From Candidatus Microthrix subdominans (GTDB taxonomy: Bacteria; Actinomycetota; Acidimicrobiia; Acidimicrobiales; Microtrichaceae), in the NCBI GenBank assembly GCA_016719385.1, contig JADJZA010000001.1, forward strand, positions 310,001-374,000: DNA of 64,000 nucleotides, given 5' to 3'. Below are positions 34,988 to 43,326 of the stretch, piece by piece (within the stretch, counting starts at the first letter, position 1; every line of letters begins with the position of its first letter). Made by a program: the position numbers and the translations under genes. Under the pieces are notes generated by a model. The model was not told the DNA's origin, did no database searches, and worked only from the letters and a program-made list of their open reading frames with translations.

Positions 34988-36769
34988 CTAGAGCGAGGCC
35001 TCGTCCATCAGTGCGGCGCCGGCGGTGGCCCGGGGCACCAGGCCCGCAACGGCGGGCAGTTGCTGGTCGGCAAACCAACGGGCGGTGCGTACCTTCTCGG
35101 TGCAGAACGCCTCGTCGCCACCTTCGGCGGCCCACTCGGTGGCCGCCAGGGCGCTCTTGCCCAACACCCAACCGCCGACGACCAGGCCCCACATGCGCAG
35201 GTACGGCGTGGCGCCCGAGAGCACGTCGCGGATGTCGCCGGAGTTGGCGAAGATCCACTGGGTGGCCTCGTCCAGAGCGTCGGTGGCCTCGCTGAGGCGG
35301 CTGGCGATGCCTGCCAGCTCCTCTTGGCCGTTGAGCTCGTCGATCGTCGCCCGAATGTTGGCCATGGTGTCGGTCACCACGCCGCCGGCGCGCATCGGCA
35401 GCTTGCGGCCGACGAGGTCCATTGCCTGGATGCCGTTGGTGCCCTCGTAGATGGGGGCGATGCGGGCGTCCCGGAAGAACTGGCTGACGCCGGTCTCCTC
35501 GACAAAGCCCATGCCGCCGAACACCTGCACGGCGAGGGATGTGACCTCGACACCCATGTCGGTGCACCAGGCCTTGGTGATCGGGATAAGTAGTTCGTTG
35601 AGGTCCTCGGCCTTCTGGCGGTCGTCCTCATCGGAAAGTGCGCTGGCCCCGTCCATGGCGACGGCATTCATCAGGCAGATGCCCCGCATCGCCTCGGTGA
35701 TCGAACGCATGTCGAGCAGCATGCGCCGGACGTCGGGGTGGCCGACGATCGGGCTGGTGCGGTCCTCTTTGGGGGTGCCGACAACCTTGCCCTGCACCCG
35801 TTCGTCGGCGTGCGCCAGCGCCCCCTGAAGGGTGCGCTCGGCCAGGCCGAGGCCCTGGACGCCCACCGATAGGCGGGCCATGTTCATCATGACGAACATC
35901 ACCCGCATGCCGTCGAACTCGTTGCCGAGCAGCCAACCGGTGGCGCCGCCCTGGTCGCCGAAGCTCATCGTGCACGTCGGCGAGGCGTTGATGCCCATCT
36001 TGTGCTCGATCGACACCACTTTGAGATCGTTGGGCTCGCCCAGCGTGCCGTCGTCGTTCACCATGAACTTGGGGACGATGAAGCACGAGATGCCCTTGGT
36101 CCCGGGAGGAGCGTCGGGCGTGCGGGCCAGCACGAGGTGGACGACGTTGTCGGCCATGTCGTGGTCGCCCCACGAGATGTAGATCTTGTTGCCGGTGATC
36201 GACCAGGTGCCGTCGCCGTTGGGTTCGGCCTTGGTGCGCAGCGCCCCCACGTCCGAACCGGCCTCGGGCTCGGACAGGTTCATCGTGCCGGTCCACTCGC
36301 CGGAGACCAGCTTGGCCAGGTACGTCTCGGTGACGTACTCGTCGGCAACCGAGTTGATGGCGTGGATCGAGCCCTGGGTCAACAGCGGCGCCATCGAGAA
36401 CGCCATGTTGGAGCTCACCATGAACTCTTGCAACGCAATGCCGACCGCTTCGGGAAACCCACCGCCGCCGTAGGCGGGATCGAAGGTGAGGGCGCCCCAT
36501 CCGGCCTCGACCAGCTTGGCGTAGGCCTCCTTGAACCCCTCCGGGGTCACCATCGTGCCGTCTGGCTGCAACTGGGTGCCCACCTGGTCGCCGATGGCGT
36601 TGGTAGGGGCGATCACCTCGGCGATGAACGTGCCCGCCGCCTCGATGGCGTCGTGCACGGTTTCCGAGTCCAGCTCGGAGAACTTCTCGGTCTCCAACAG
36701 CGCGGGTAGATCGAGCACGCGGTCGAGCAAGAAGCGGATGTCATCGAGCGGAGGTGTGTAATCCTGCAT
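34988..36769 (-). CDS. Acyl-CoA dehydrogenase (FadE-type, long form)
   Basis: A 593-residue flavoprotein acyl-CoA dehydrogenase. It shows TGTMNLSEPEAGSDVGALRTKA (the FAD/substrate signature, shown in overlapping parts), ITGNKIYISWGDHDMADNVV, and the C-terminal FAD-binding block VQVFGGMGFVEETGVSQFFRD followed by ARIAPIYEGTNGIQAMDLVGRK. The catalytic glutamate is the E of IYEGTNG. About 600 residues with an extra C-terminal helical domain is typical of the long branch that includes DmdC (3-methylmercaptopropionyl-CoA dehydrogenase) and several FadE proteins. It probably acts in beta-oxidation or a related acyl-CoA route; the exact substrate is unknown. Confidence 0.9.
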   Translation of the reverse strand: MQDYTPPLDDIRFLLDRVLDLPALLETEKFSELDSETVHDAIEAAGTFIAEVIAPTNAIGDQVGTQLQPDGTMVTPEGFKEAYAKLVEAGWGALTFDPAYGGGGFPEAVGIALQEFMVSSNMAFSMAPLLTQGSIHAINSVADEYVTETYLAKLVSGEWTGTMNLSEPEAGSDVGALRTKAEPNGDGTWSITGNKIYISWGDHDMADNVVHLVLARTPDAPPGTKGISCFIVPKFMVNDDGTLGEPNDLKVVSIEHKMGINASPTCTMSFGDQGGATGWLLGNEFDGMRVMFVMMNMARLSVGVQGLGLAERTLQGALAHADERVQGKVVGTPKEDRTSPIVGHPDVRRMLLDMRSITEAMRGICLMNAVAMDGASALSDEDDRQKAEDLNELLIPITKAWCTDMGVEVTSLAVQVFGGMGFVEETGVSQFFRDARIAPIYEGTNGIQAMDLVGRKLPMRAGGVVTDTMANIRATIDELNGQEELAGIASRLSEATDALDEATQWIFANSGDIRDVLSGATPYLRMWGLVVGGWVLGKSALAATEWAAEGGDEAFCTEKVRTARWFADQQLPAVAGLVPRATAGAALMDEASL

Positions 36770-36834
36770 GACGACAATCTAGGACTCGATAGTTACCCGT
36801 CGGTAACCGGCGGCCACGCCGTCTCTCCTTGAGA

Positions 36835-37833
36835 TCAGCGGGTGACCGGCACCCACGCCAAGGCCACCTGGCTGACCGTGATGTCGTTCTTCTCCAACGG
36901 CACCGGCACCACCTGGGTCGCCGTCGCCACCAGCGCCCAGCGTTCGTCCAGCTCCACGATGGCGTCGGCCAGCGTGGTCTCCAGCTCGGTGAGGTCCTCG
37001 GTGTGGTCCTCGATCCGGGCGCCGTACTGCTCCACCTTCTCGGCAGCCCGCGTGGTGCGTCCCCTCTTGGCGGACACCGAACGGACCGCGGTGGCGATTG
37101 AACGTGATGATCGGCGTCCGCCCATCAGGGCCCCGAACACCGAGCCGGCGCCCGAGATCAGCTCGTCGGTTCTCGACGTCGACGCAGTTGTCTGGGCCGT
37201 TTGCAGGCGTTCCTGTTCCTTGGCAATCGCCGTGCGGATGCGATCGGCCTTGGTGGTCAGCTGCACCCGGAGCTTGTCGGCCTCGGCGTCGGCGGCCGCT
37301 CTTGCCGCCTCCGAGGCGCGGGCCTCGAACTGCTCGCGGGTCTCGCCTGGCCGTCCGGTCAGCTTCAGCTCGGGGTTGGTGAGCAACTCGGTGGTGCGTC
37401 CTCGATACAGCCGGTCCTTCAGGGACCGTTCGAGGTTGGTGAAGAAGGTCTTGGTGGCGGTCTTGGCGGTCGGCAGGGCGAACCCACCGGCATGGGGTGC
37501 CGCCTCGAGCAGGTCCCGATCGTCGTAGTCCACCGCCCTCGCCGTGTCGGCGCTGGGCTCGGCGACCAGCGGAAAGAAGACCGCTTCGTAGGTCTCTTCT
37601 GCTCGGAATTCACCTTCGTCGTAGAGCAGCTCCACCCGTGCGACGACCGCCGGCTCCCAGCGTTGCCCGCCGGCGACGGCGCCCAGATCGGCGGCCCACG
37701 GGGCGGCGGCGTCGACGAAGCGAACCGGGATGCCGTCGGCCACCTGGGGCATGGTGGGGGTCTCGTCGTCGGCCAAGTCGCCGAGCGCTTCAAGCGCGGG
37801 TGCGGCCGGGGGCCCCGGTTGAGCGACGGGCAC
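36835..37833 (-). CDS. C-terminal half of a HerA-like ATPase protein, apparently split off by a frameshift
   Basis: A 332-residue protein without a nucleotide-binding motif. It begins Pro/Ala-rich, then DDETPTMPQVADGIPVRFVD, a central DYDDRDLLEAAPHAGGFALP and TKTFFTNLERSLKDRLYR, a long Ala/Glu coiled coil, GSVFGALMGGRRSSRS, and a final VPVPLEKNDITVSQVALAWVP. In actinobacterial relatives, as I recall them, these parts form the second half of one chain of about 800 residues whose first half is the HerA/DUF853-like ATPase. Here that half is the preceding gene, in a frame shifted by one base, 16 bases away. Both sides of the break are the same kind of Pro/Ala linker. Confidence 0.7.
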   Translation of the reverse strand: MPVAQPGPPAAPALEALGDLADDETPTMPQVADGIPVRFVDAAAPWAADLGAVAGGQRWEPAVVARVELLYDEGEFRAEETYEAVFFPLVAEPSADTARAVDYDDRDLLEAAPHAGGFALPTAKTATKTFFTNLERSLKDRLYRGRTTELLTNPELKLTGRPGETREQFEARASEAARAAADAEADKLRVQLTTKADRIRTAIAKEQERLQTAQTTASTSRTDELISGAGSVFGALMGGRRSSRSIATAVRSVSAKRGRTTRAAEKVEQYGARIEDHTEDLTELETTLADAIVELDERWALVATATQVVPVPLEKNDITVSQVALAWVPVTR

Positions 37834-37849
37834 GGCCTGTTCGGCGGGC

Positions 37850-39409
37850 TCAGCGGGCGCTGGCGGCGGCTGGCACGCCCTGTGTCGCGGGTGCCGCCTG
37901 CTCGAGCTGCGCGCCCGGTTCCACAGGTGCTGGCTGGGCTGCCGGCTCCGGCTGCGCCGTTGGTTCGGGCTGCGCTGCGGGCTGACCTGGGGCTGCAGCC
38001 GAGGGGGCAGCGGCCGCGCCGCCGGTGCTTGCGGTAAGGGCAGCAGCAGCCTCGGCCTGGCCGGGCAACCGCCCTACCTGGTCCTTGGACAGCGGACCGG
38101 CCAGGTAGCTCATCGCCCAGCGGACGCCGAAGCGGCGGGGTGCTGATCCGCCGGTGCGCTGCATGAGGAACTGGCGCTTGCCCAGGCCGGAGATCGTCTC
38201 CGACAGCGCTTTCAGGTCGACGGCGCCGGCCGCGGACGACATGCCGTCCAACAACCGAGCCTTGTCCCGCTCGGTCTGCAGGCGCCCGATCATCCAGGTG
38301 CCGGCGTTGGAGATGGCCTTGTAGTCGAGGTCGACCGGGTTCTGGGTGGACAGCACCACGCCGACGCCAAACGCACGCGCCTGCTTGAACAACGTGAGGA
38401 TCGGCTTTTTGGAAGGAGGCTGCGCAGTCGGCGGCACGTAGCCGTACACCTCGTCCATGTAGATGAGCGCCCGAAGATCGGTCGAGCCCGACTGGCCCCG
38501 CATCCAGGTCACCATTTTTGAGAGCACCAGGCTGACGACCATCTGGCGTTCGCTCTCCGAGAGATGCGCCAGGTAGAGCACGGTGCAGGCGGCTCGACCG
38601 TTCTCGTCCCACAGCAGCGACTCGACGTCGAGCGGGGCGCCCTGGGTCCAGGGGGCAAAGCCGGGCGAGGCGAGGAGCCCGTTCAGCTTCATCATCAGCT
38701 TGGTGCGATCGGCCTTGGGGAAGAACTGATCCAGCTCGATCACCCCCAGCTTGCGCATCGGCGGGTCCTGGATGCGGGTCAGCAGCGTCGCCAGGTCGAG
38801 GGTCTCGCCGGCGGCCCACGCGGTGGCGATGATGTTGGCCAACAGGATGTGTTCCCGGTCGGCCAGCGGGTCGGCCGTGATGCCGACCAGCCCCAGAATG
38901 CCCGAGACCAAGGCCTCGATCTCGTCGGTGACCGCCTCGCCGTCAGTGCCGGCGCCCGCGCCGACGGGTGGTGCCAGGCTGCCGATCAGGTTGACCGGCA
39001 GCCCGGCGGTCGAGCCGGGGGTCAGCACGCAGAAGCGGTGGCCGTCCCGCAGCTCGGCGATGTGGTTGGGCGCCAGCCCCCAGCCCTCCAGGCCGCTGCG
39101 CCAGGTTTCGGCGGTCTCCGCCGGGTCGGTGTCGCGGGGCACCCAGGGGGCAAAGTCGTCGGCAGACAGGTCGGGGAACGTCAACAGCAGGTTGCCCATG
39201 TCCCCCTTGGGGTCGATCACCAACGTGGGGATGTTCTGGCGCAGCGCCTCCTCCATCATCACCACGCCCAGCCCGGTCTTGCCGCTGCCGGTCATGCCAA
39301 CGATCACCCCGTGCGTGGTCAGGTCGTCGGCCTCGTAGGCCACCGCTTCGTCGGTTCGGTCGCCGGCGTCGTCGAGAAACGCACCGAGTTGGAAGGTGGC
39401 ATCGGACAT
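37850..39409 (-). CDS. HerA/FtsK-like hexameric ATPase, N-terminal half
   Basis: A 519-residue P-loop ATPase with GMTGSGKTGLGVVMMEEAL (Walker A near residue 40), PTLVIDPKGDMGNLLLTFPD, and Walker B RALIYMDEVYGYVPP near 328. GVGVVLSTQNPVDLDYKAISN follows, then TWMIGRLQTERDKARLLDG. These identify the HerA central-domain family, ring ATPases moving DNA or other polymers. The last 60 residues are Pro/Ala/Gln-rich linker ending in TGA at 37850-37852. The C-terminal half continues in a different frame (see the next gene downstream). MSDATFQLG is used as start; the frame stays open upstream but without similarity. Confidence 0.88.
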   Translation of the reverse strand: MSDATFQLGAFLDDAGDRTDEAVAYEADDLTTHGVIVGMTGSGKTGLGVVMMEEALRQNIPTLVIDPKGDMGNLLLTFPDLSADDFAPWVPRDTDPAETAETWRSGLEGWGLAPNHIAELRDGHRFCVLTPGSTAGLPVNLIGSLAPPVGAGAGTDGEAVTDEIEALVSGILGLVGITADPLADREHILLANIIATAWAAGETLDLATLLTRIQDPPMRKLGVIELDQFFPKADRTKLMMKLNGLLASPGFAPWTQGAPLDVESLLWDENGRAACTVLYLAHLSESERQMVVSLVLSKMVTWMRGQSGSTDLRALIYMDEVYGYVPPTAQPPSKKPILTLFKQARAFGVGVVLSTQNPVDLDYKAISNAGTWMIGRLQTERDKARLLDGMSSAAGAVDLKALSETISGLGKRQFLMQRTGGSAPRRFGVRWAMSYLAGPLSKDQVGRLPGQAEAAAALTASTGGAAAAPSAAAPGQPAAQPEPTAQPEPAAQPAPVEPGAQLEQAAPATQGVPAAASAR

Positions 39410-39599
39410 GGTGGGTGCTCCAGGGGTTGCAACGTCTCGTTCGCAAGGTTGCCACGCGCCGCTCGGAGCAGATGCGGTCGACGTGCGGAATCGTGTGTGC
39501 CTCCCGAACCCGCTGGCCTTGTGCGGTCGGCGGTCAACGGCAAGGCTCGGTGGGCGGCCGCCACCCTTGGCGGCCGCAGTAACCGATGGAGAACCACCC

Positions 39600-39794
39600 A
39601 TGAGCTTTCTCGACGATGCGAAGAAGAAGCTGGACGATGTTGTCGACGAGCACGGCGACAAGATCGCTGACGGCGTCGAGAAGGCCGGCGACTTCATCGA
39701 CGACAAGACTGGCAACAAGCACGCCGACAAGGTTGATCAGGCGCAGGAGAAGATCGGCGACGCCGTCAAGAAGATGCAGGCCGACGGCAAGTGA
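39600..39794 (+). CDS. MT0933/Rv0909-like small antitoxin family protein
   Basis: A 64-residue, highly charged helical protein: MSFLDDAKKKLDDVVDEHGD, KIADGVEKAGDFIDDKTGNK, then HADKVDQAQEKIGDAVKKM. This is the pattern of the MT0933 family, named as antitoxins (Rv0909 in M. tuberculosis). The usual partner, an SRPBCC-type toxin (Rv0910), is not next to it, so its role here is uncertain. The family also resembles general stress-type small helical proteins. ATGGAG precedes the ATG. Confidence 0.8.
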   Translation: MSFLDDAKKKLDDVVDEHGDKIADGVEKAGDFIDDKTGNKHADKVDQAQEKIGDAVKKMQADGK

Positions 39795-39855
39795 GACGCC
39801 CGGCCGGGTGATGCGGCCGATCACAGATCCGCTGATGGCGGCCGAGGGGCCACCC

Positions 39856-41016
39856 TCAGCGCGTGGGTGCGTCGTCGCCTGACTCACCTTCCGCGTCCGC
39901 AGGGTGGTCCGGTTGCGGGTCCGAAACAGCGGCACGCAGCGCCAGGTTGCCGGCGAGGATGAGCGCCAGCAGGCTGACCGCAACCATGCCCAGTGCCCAG
40001 TAGTAGATCGACCAGTCGATGAGCGAGCCGAACGGCGGCGACCCGGGCAACCCGTTGCGCAACTGCGGCAACGCAAAAAGGACCCCGGCATAGAAGCCCC
40101 AGCACCAGAAGGGGATTTCGCGTGCCTGCACGAGTACTCCCCAGGCCAGGGCGACGCAGCCCAGCGCCAACAGCCACGCCAACGCCATCAGCGCGATGGC
40201 GAAGGCCACAACCGTTCGGGGCCGCTCCAGGTCGAAGTCGGCGGCCAGCACGTCCCCACCCCCGTCGCCGGGGCTGGTGCTGGAGACCCGAAGATCGCTG
40301 AGGCTGGACCGTACCGTTGCCACGATGGGGACGGGTTCGAACTCCCGATCGCCCTCGATCGCCTGACCCTCGCCGGGGTCGACCTCCTTTTGCACCAGCA
40401 GCACCAGTTGCGCTTTGTAACTGTCGACAGGATACCGGGTCAGTCGACTGCCGCTGAGCTGGAGCGTGCCGCTGATCGGATCGATCGTCGACCCTGTCTC
40501 GAAGACGGTCTGGGTCCTACCGGCGATGTCGTTGAACAACACTCGGATCGTGCGCGTGAGGGTTTGGTCGCTGCCGACGATGAGGTCTGAGCCGGGCTCG
40601 AGCACCACCCGAGCGGTCACCTCACCGCGGCTGAGGTCGGGGTTTAAAAGCGTGACCCGTGCCCCGATTTCGTTGGCCCCAGGCCGAGCATCTTCGTCCC
40701 CGCCGTCGCCCGCGCTGAGTACCTCATCGGTGGGACCGGCCGGGATGGTGATCACTGCTATGCCCAGTCCTAACACGGGTCCCAGGAGGGTGACCAGGAT
40801 CAGGATGTTGCGGATCGGTCGGGTCTTCTGTGCCGGCCAGCGACGGATACCCAGGCTGGCAATCGGTTCGACTTGGCGTTTCAGACGGCTGGCGCTCAGT
40901 GCGGAACCGCCGCCCCGGCGGTCTTTGCGGGATCCCGGATCACTGCGCAGGCGGCGCAGACCCGAGGCACGGTGCTCAGGCTGGGTGGAATCGTCGCCGG
41001 GGGATTGCTTGGGCAC
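39856..41016 (-). CDS. DUF4436 family membrane protein
   Basis: About 386 residues. A cytoplasmic Arg/Ser-rich N-terminus leads into one hydrophobic segment (ILILVTLLGPVLGLGIAVITI). An outside beta-rich domain follows (GARVTLLNPDLSRGEVTARV, DLIVGSDQTLTRTIRVLF), with a lipid-anchor-like PVDSYKAQLVLLV stretch. The C-terminal half has four hydrophobic segments (VVAFAIALMALAWLLALGCV and others). This matches the DUF4436 actinobacterial family, whose function is unknown. GTG at 41016 is used because a longer start would run into the divergent gene. Confidence 0.72.
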   Translation of the reverse strand: MPKQSPGDDSTQPEHRASGLRRLRSDPGSRKDRRGGGSALSASRLKRQVEPIASLGIRRWPAQKTRPIRNILILVTLLGPVLGLGIAVITIPAGPTDEVLSAGDGGDEDARPGANEIGARVTLLNPDLSRGEVTARVVLEPGSDLIVGSDQTLTRTIRVLFNDIAGRTQTVFETGSTIDPISGTLQLSGSRLTRYPVDSYKAQLVLLVQKEVDPGEGQAIEGDREFEPVPIVATVRSSLSDLRVSSTSPGDGGGDVLAADFDLERPRTVVAFAIALMALAWLLALGCVALAWGVLVQAREIPFWCWGFYAGVLFALPQLRNGLPGSPPFGSLIDWSIYYWALGMVAVSLLALILAGNLALRAAVSDPQPDHPADAEGESGDDAPTR

Positions 41017-41116
41017 CGCTCCGATGTTACCGGGCGGCTCGAGGAGGAGTGGCTCGAGCACGGCGAGTGGGTGAGGCCCACAGGATCGGGTGTGAACAGC
41101 CGATAACGTCGCTGAC

Positions 41117-41626
41117 ATGGACACCGACCGGATCGCCTCCGAGAGCTCTGCCGTTCCCAGCACCAACGGTGCGTCACAGGCGGCCAACAGTGGCCCGGCG
41201 GCGCTGGCCGAGGAGCAGCCGGCACCCAACGAGGGGCTTGCAGGTCATGCTCTGGCCCTTGGCCTGGCCGCGGTGCTGGGTTTCGCCGGGGTAGCCCATT
41301 TCGTCAGGCCGCAGTTCTTCGATCCAATCGTGCCCGATTGGATGCCGGGGTCGGCCCGCACGACCACTTACGTGTCGGGCGTCGTTGAGTTGGCCGCAGC
41401 AGTGCTGGTGGCCAACCCCCGCACCCGCCGGTTCGGTGGTTGGTTCGCCGCCGCCACGTTCATCGGCGTGTTCCCGGCAAACGTGCAGTCTGCCCTGGAC
41501 GGGGGAATGTCGGGCTTGGAGCCACCCCTCGACTCGCCAGTCGTGGCTTGGGCTCGTTTGCCGCTGCAGTTTCCCTTGATCGCCTGGGCGATCGCTGTCG
41601 CCCGTGGCAGCCGCAGGCACAACTGA
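41117..41626 (+). CDS. DoxX-like membrane protein
   Basis: A 169-residue protein with a disordered 40-residue N-terminus and four hydrophobic segments. Features of the DoxX-like group are AVLGFAGVAHFVRPQFFDPIVPDWMPG, TYVSGVVELAAAVLVANPRTR and FIGVFPANVQSALDGG. Members are often linked with quinone or thiol redox processes at the membrane, but the role here is unknown. It starts 100 bases from the divergent DUF4436 gene. Confidence 0.75.
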   Translation: MDTDRIASESSAVPSTNGASQAANSGPAALAEEQPAPNEGLAGHALALGLAAVLGFAGVAHFVRPQFFDPIVPDWMPGSARTTTYVSGVVELAAAVLVANPRTRRFGGWFAAATFIGVFPANVQSALDGGMSGLEPPLDSPVVAWARLPLQFPLIAWAIAVARGSRRHN

Positions 41627-41650
41627 GCCCTGCTGAACCGACCCCTTTAC

Positions 41651-41703
41651 CGAACCGGGGAGTGAAACCGACCGTCTGGGCGCGTTCCGGGCTCCCGAGT
41701 TCG
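41651..41703. repeat. Hairpin repeat family 2, copy A
   Basis: Imperfect 12-base arms CGAACCGGGGAG (41651-41662) and CTCCCGAGTTCG (41692-41703), 10 of 12 paired, around a 29-base loop with GTCTGG at loop position 12. It is 52/53 identical to copy B, 74 bases downstream, and shares arms, loop length and loop core with copies C and D at 44.4 kb. Confidence 0.85.
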
Positions 41704-41724
41704 GTGATGCAACCGTTTCTCTGC

Positions 41725-41777
41725 TGAACCGGGGAGTGGAACCGACCGTCTGGGCGCGTTCCGGGCTCCCGAGTTCG
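41725..41777. repeat. Hairpin repeat family 2, copy B
   Basis: Arms at 41725-41736 and 41766-41777 with a 29-base loop. It is a near-exact direct repeat of copy A. Confidence 0.85.
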
Positions 41778-41787
41778 CATTCGGTGC

Positions 41788-41855
41788 GTGCTGGGTGTGC
41801 TGGGTGTGCTGGGTGTGCTGGGCGTGCGGGCTCAGGGGTGTGCGGGCTCAGGGGT
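41788..41855. repeat. Short tandem repeats at the 3' end of the FAD oxidase gene
   Basis: Four units of 9 bp (GTGCTGGGT, the last ending C) at 41788-41823, then two perfect 16-bp units (GTGCGGGCTCAGGGGT) at 41824-41855. The second 16-bp unit contains the stop codon of the minus-strand oxidase gene. Confidence 0.92.
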
Positions 41856-43326
41856 GGCGGGGGCGGCCGAGGATGTCCTGCGGATCGAGCATCGCCTCGA
41901 TGCGGTCGAGCAGATCGATCCGCACCGGGTCGCCGTGGGCGGCAAGCGCATCGTCGTTGGTCGGTCCCCAGCCGTGTTCGGAGGCCCACGATCCACCGAG
42001 GCCGGCGACCACCGCCCAGATGCGTCGCCGCAGGCCGGCGATGGTCTCGGGGTGGGGCGGTCGTCCGCCGGTAGCGGCGTGAGGAACGACCAGGTTGGCG
42101 TGGAGGCCTCCGTCGCCCCAGTGCCCAAACTCAACCAGGCTGGCGCCGTCGGGCAGGTACGGGCGGACGTCGTTGTCCAGCGCTGCCCGAAGCTCGGGGA
42201 GGCGGCTGCGGCGAACCGACAGGTCGAACCCCATCACAGTGCCGGACCGCGCCAGCGCTTCGCTGACCCGATGCCGGAGGCCCCACGCGTCGCCGGGCGG
42301 CACGACCAGCGCGTCGAGCAATACCGAGCCGGGCAGCTCGGCGAGCGCTCGCACCAGCGCCTCCTCCGCGGAACGATCGGGTGCCGGGTCGGTCTCGGCA
42401 GCCTCGACCAGAAGCGTGAGCGGAGGCGGGGCGTCCTCGCCGAACGGGTTGTGCACGCCGGGCTCTCCGGCGGCCAGACCGAGCGCCTGGGCGTCCATGG
42501 CCTCGACGGCGCGCAGCCGGTGGCCCAACGCCCGTTCCAGGGCGGCGGTGATCGTCACGGCCGCCCGGTCGTCGGCCGGAACCAGAAACGCGGTGGCCCG
42601 ATCCCGGTCGATGGCGGCGACTTCGAGGGCGACGGCGGTGACGATGCCAAACCGACCCGCCGCTCCTATGAACCAGTCGCTCACCTTTGGGCTGGTGTTG
42701 TTCTTGCGCAGGGCGCCGAGGTCGTCGAGCACTGCCCCCGGGGGATCGGCCAACACGACCTCGAGCCCCAGCAGGTGACGCCGCAGGTCGCCGTGGTGAA
42801 TCATCCGGGCCCCGCCGGTGTTGGTCGACACCATGCCGCCGAGGGACGGGTCGCTGCCCAGGTCGATCGGCAGAGACAGCCCGTGTGGTGCGAGCGCCTC
42901 GTTCAACGTTGACAGCCGCACGCCGGCGTCGGCGATCACGGTGCGGTCATCGACGTCGACCTCAAGCCGGCTGCGCAGGCGTTCGAACGACAGCACGACC
43001 ATGTGCCCATAGCGGTCGGGCACCGACGCCTCGACCAGGCCAGAGTTGGCCCCCTGGGGGATGAGCCGCACCCGGTGGCGGCTTGCCAAACGGACCACCT
43101 CGGCCACCGCCGCCGTCGTCGCAGGGCGGACCACCACCGGGGTGCGGCCGGGGGTGCCCCGCCACGGTGTGGCGTAGGCCTCGCGGTCGACCGGATCGGT
43201 GAGGACCCCCGAGGCGTCGAGCGCGTCGCGTACCTCGGCGATGAAATCGGGGAGCCCGGGAGGGCTGGCCCGGTGCTCGGGGCCGGGGAGCGCGCTGGCG
43301 AAGCCGCCACCGCTGCGGGGGCTCAC
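41848..43326 (-). CDS. FAD-binding oxidoreductase, VAO family (GlcD/D-2-hydroxyacid dehydrogenase type)
   Basis: A 492-residue flavoenzyme. The N-terminal PCMH FAD-binding domain shows TPVVVRPATTAAVAEVVRLA, the phosphate-binding IPQGANSGLVEASVP, and DPSLGGMVSTNTGGARMIHHGDLR. The C-terminal cap has VEFGHWGDGGLHANLVVPH (metal-binding histidines) and a final LDRIEAMLDPQDILGRP. This is the family of D-2-hydroxyglutarate dehydrogenase, GlcD and D-lactate dehydrogenase. The substrate is likely a D-2-hydroxyacid but is not fixed by sequence. It is coupled to the quinone oxidoreductase by a GTGA overlap. Confidence 0.88.
   Translation of the reverse strand: MSPRSGGGFASALPGPEHRASPPGLPDFIAEVRDALDASGVLTDPVDREAYATPWRGTPGRTPVVVRPATTAAVAEVVRLASRHRVRLIPQGANSGLVEASVPDRYGHMVVLSFERLRSRLEVDVDDRTVIADAGVRLSTLNEALAPHGLSLPIDLGSDPSLGGMVSTNTGGARMIHHGDLRRHLLGLEVVLADPPGAVLDDLGALRKNNTSPKVSDWFIGAAGRFGIVTAVALEVAAIDRDRATAFLVPADDRAAVTITAALERALGHRLRAVEAMDAQALGLAAGEPGVHNPFGEDAPPPLTLLVEAAETDPAPDRSAEEALVRALAELPGSVLLDALVVPPGDAWGLRHRVSEALARSGTVMGFDLSVRRSRLPELRAALDNDVRPYLPDGASLVEFGHWGDGGLHANLVVPHAATGGRPPHPETIAGLRRRIWAVVAGLGGSWASEHGWGPTNDDALAAHGDPVRIDLLDRIEAMLDPQDILGRPRHP

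Noticed and set aside
40325..40350. tRNA T-arm-like GGTTCGAACTCC
   Set aside because: It lies inside the DUF4436 coding sequence with no acceptor or anticodon stems around it.
41651..41777. CRISPR array
   Set aside because: Only two repeat copies with a 21-base gap, palindromic over 52 bases, no cas genes, and the same element recurs elsewhere as another pair.
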